This document shows, in pieces, positions 7,304 to 7,863 of a stretch of 7,863 bases of DNA. Made by a program: the position numbers and the translations under genes. Numbering within the stretch: the stretch's first letter is position 1; every line of letters begins with the position of its first letter. Origin of the DNA: Bacteroidota bacterium (GTDB lineage: Bacteria > Bacteroidota > Bacteroidia > Flavobacteriales > Flavobacteriaceae); NCBI GenBank assembly GCA_023457535.1, contig JAEWLN010000178.1:1-7863 (forward strand), in the 5' to 3' direction. The notes below the pieces were generated by a model. That model saw only the letters and a program-made list of their open reading frames with translations. It had not been told where the DNA came from and ran no database searches.

Positions 7304-7863
7304 ATGAGTAAACACTGCCTTTCCGTAAAATGCCCCCTGCTTTTTGCTTTCCTACTCTGTACGGCCATGGCGTTCTCGCAGATCGTCATTACGCACAATA
7401 CGCCCGGCCCGGGAACATGGGTTTGCCCACCCGGAGTGACGTCTGTTACGGTTGAAACGTGGGGCGGCGGCGGCGGTGGCGGTTCAGCAAAAGGACTTGC
7501 GGGAAACGCGGCCGGTGGCGGAGGTGGAGGCGGATACACTACCTCAACCTTTAGTGTAACACCTGGAGCTACCTATCATTATGTTGTAGGTGCAGGTGGA
7601 AATGGCTCAATTAGCACAGCCGGAAATCTGCCGGGGCAAACTGGAGGTACCAGTTGCTTTACAAACGCCGCCAATTGCGGAGGAACGATTTTAAGTTCTG
7701 CTAATGGAGGCACCGGCGGTAGTTCAACTTTTCTACCTACCGCTCCGATAACGTCTGCGTTTGGTGGTGCAGGAGGGGTCGGCGGAACTTATAATGGAGG
7801 CACTGGTGGACGCGGTGCCGGTTCTACAAACACAGCGGTCGGCGGCGGCGGCGGCGGCGGCGG
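7304..7863 (+). CDS. Secreted glycine-rich surface protein (3' partial)
   Basis: ATG at 7304 opens a frame that runs off the window (186 full codons). It is the only ATG in frame after the TAA at 7256, and it is followed by a good signal peptide: Lys/His at residues 3, 4 and 9, a hydrophobic core PLLFAFLLC (11-19), and the Ala-Phe-Ser cleavage motif before Gln26. From about residue 27 comes a beta-rich opening (ITHNTPGPGTW, CPPGVTSVTVETWG) and then a glycine-rich domain with Gly runs at 54-60, 71-77 and from 180 to the edge, plus GGTGG, VGAGGNG and GGAGGVGG motifs. This 'TW-CPPGVTSVTVE-W-GGGG' head occurs in exported Bacteroidota proteins and in some phage tail proteins. The rest is unseen, so T9SS export is only inferred from the neighbour. 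No Shine-Dalgarno is visible; the upstream sequence is AT-rich, as is usual in this phylum. Confidence 0.85.
   Translation, partial: MSKHCLSVKCPLLFAFLLCTAMAFSQIVITHNTPGPGTWVCPPGVTSVTVETWGGGGGGGSAKGLAGNAAGGGGGGGYTTSTFSVTPGATYHYVVGAGGNGSISTAGNLPGQTGGTSCFTNAANCGGTILSSANGGTGGSSTFLPTAPITSAFGGAGGVGGTYNGGTGGRGAGSTNTAVGGGGGGG
7841..7863 (+). repeat. Pure GGC trinucleotide tract at the window edge
   Basis: Seven full GGC units plus GG run to the last base of the window, all in frame as Gly codons of the partial gene. Earlier Gly runs in the same gene mix codons (GGT, GGC, GGA), whereas this one is uniform, which favours replication slippage. The tract may continue beyond the window. Confidence 0.9.

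Noticed and set aside
7294..7311. Five-codon reading frame overlapping the start of the glycine-rich gene
   Set aside because: ATG-CTG-CGA-TAT-GAG-TAA could act as a leader peptide, but it is too short to judge, has no ribosome binding site, and such frames are frequent by chance.
7255..7539. Proline-rich open frame on the minus strand
   Set aside because: The Pro runs are the complement of Gly codons of the downstream gene. It spans the start region of a gene with a clear signal peptide and has no features of its own.

Overview
The window looks like part of a Bacteroidota genome, most likely a member of the Flavobacteriaceae. The main reasons are the C-terminus of the large gene, which reads as a type IX secretion system (T9SS) cargo with a type C (ChiA-like) sorting tail, its PKD-like and Ig-like repeat types, and signal-peptide chemistry with Gln at the predicted mature N-terminus of the second gene. 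No Shine-Dalgarno sequence is visible before the second gene. The coding DNA is about half GC by eye, which is high for Flavobacterium, so a GC-richer flavobacterial relative is possible. The genus is not resolved.

Layout: bases 1-7113 are the 3' part of one giant gene, open from the first base and cut off at its 5' end, giving 2370 residues in the window. In order it encodes an IPT/TIG-like domain, a Big_2-like domain, three Ig-like domains (466-1287), six PKD-like repeats (1288-3009), one 'YQWQ' repeat (3010-3297), a long divergent PKD-like unit (3298-3669), a seventh PKD-like repeat (3670-3969), five more 'YQWQ' repeats (3970-5406), a conserved C-terminal module (5407-6855) and the sorting tail (6856-7110). 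A strong intrinsic terminator follows at 7139-7180. The AT-rich spacer after it holds weak promoter candidates and a perfect 19-base palindrome (7250-7268). A second gene on the same strand begins at 7304 and runs off the end. It starts with a signal peptide followed by a glycine-rich head, and the window ends inside its pure GGC tract.

Both genes appear to encode secreted or cell-surface proteins. The first is probably a long, adhesin-like stalk exported by the T9SS. The second is probably another exported surface protein, perhaps of the same general build, but its C-terminus is not visible. The terminator suggests separate transcription. I see no enzyme, mobile element, CRISPR array, RNA gene, defence system or clearly new multi-gene system. 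The most interesting details are inside the giant protein: an extra cysteine pair that appears or disappears together across the YQWQ repeats, extreme lysine depletion of the stalk, and a large conserved C-terminal module of unknown function.
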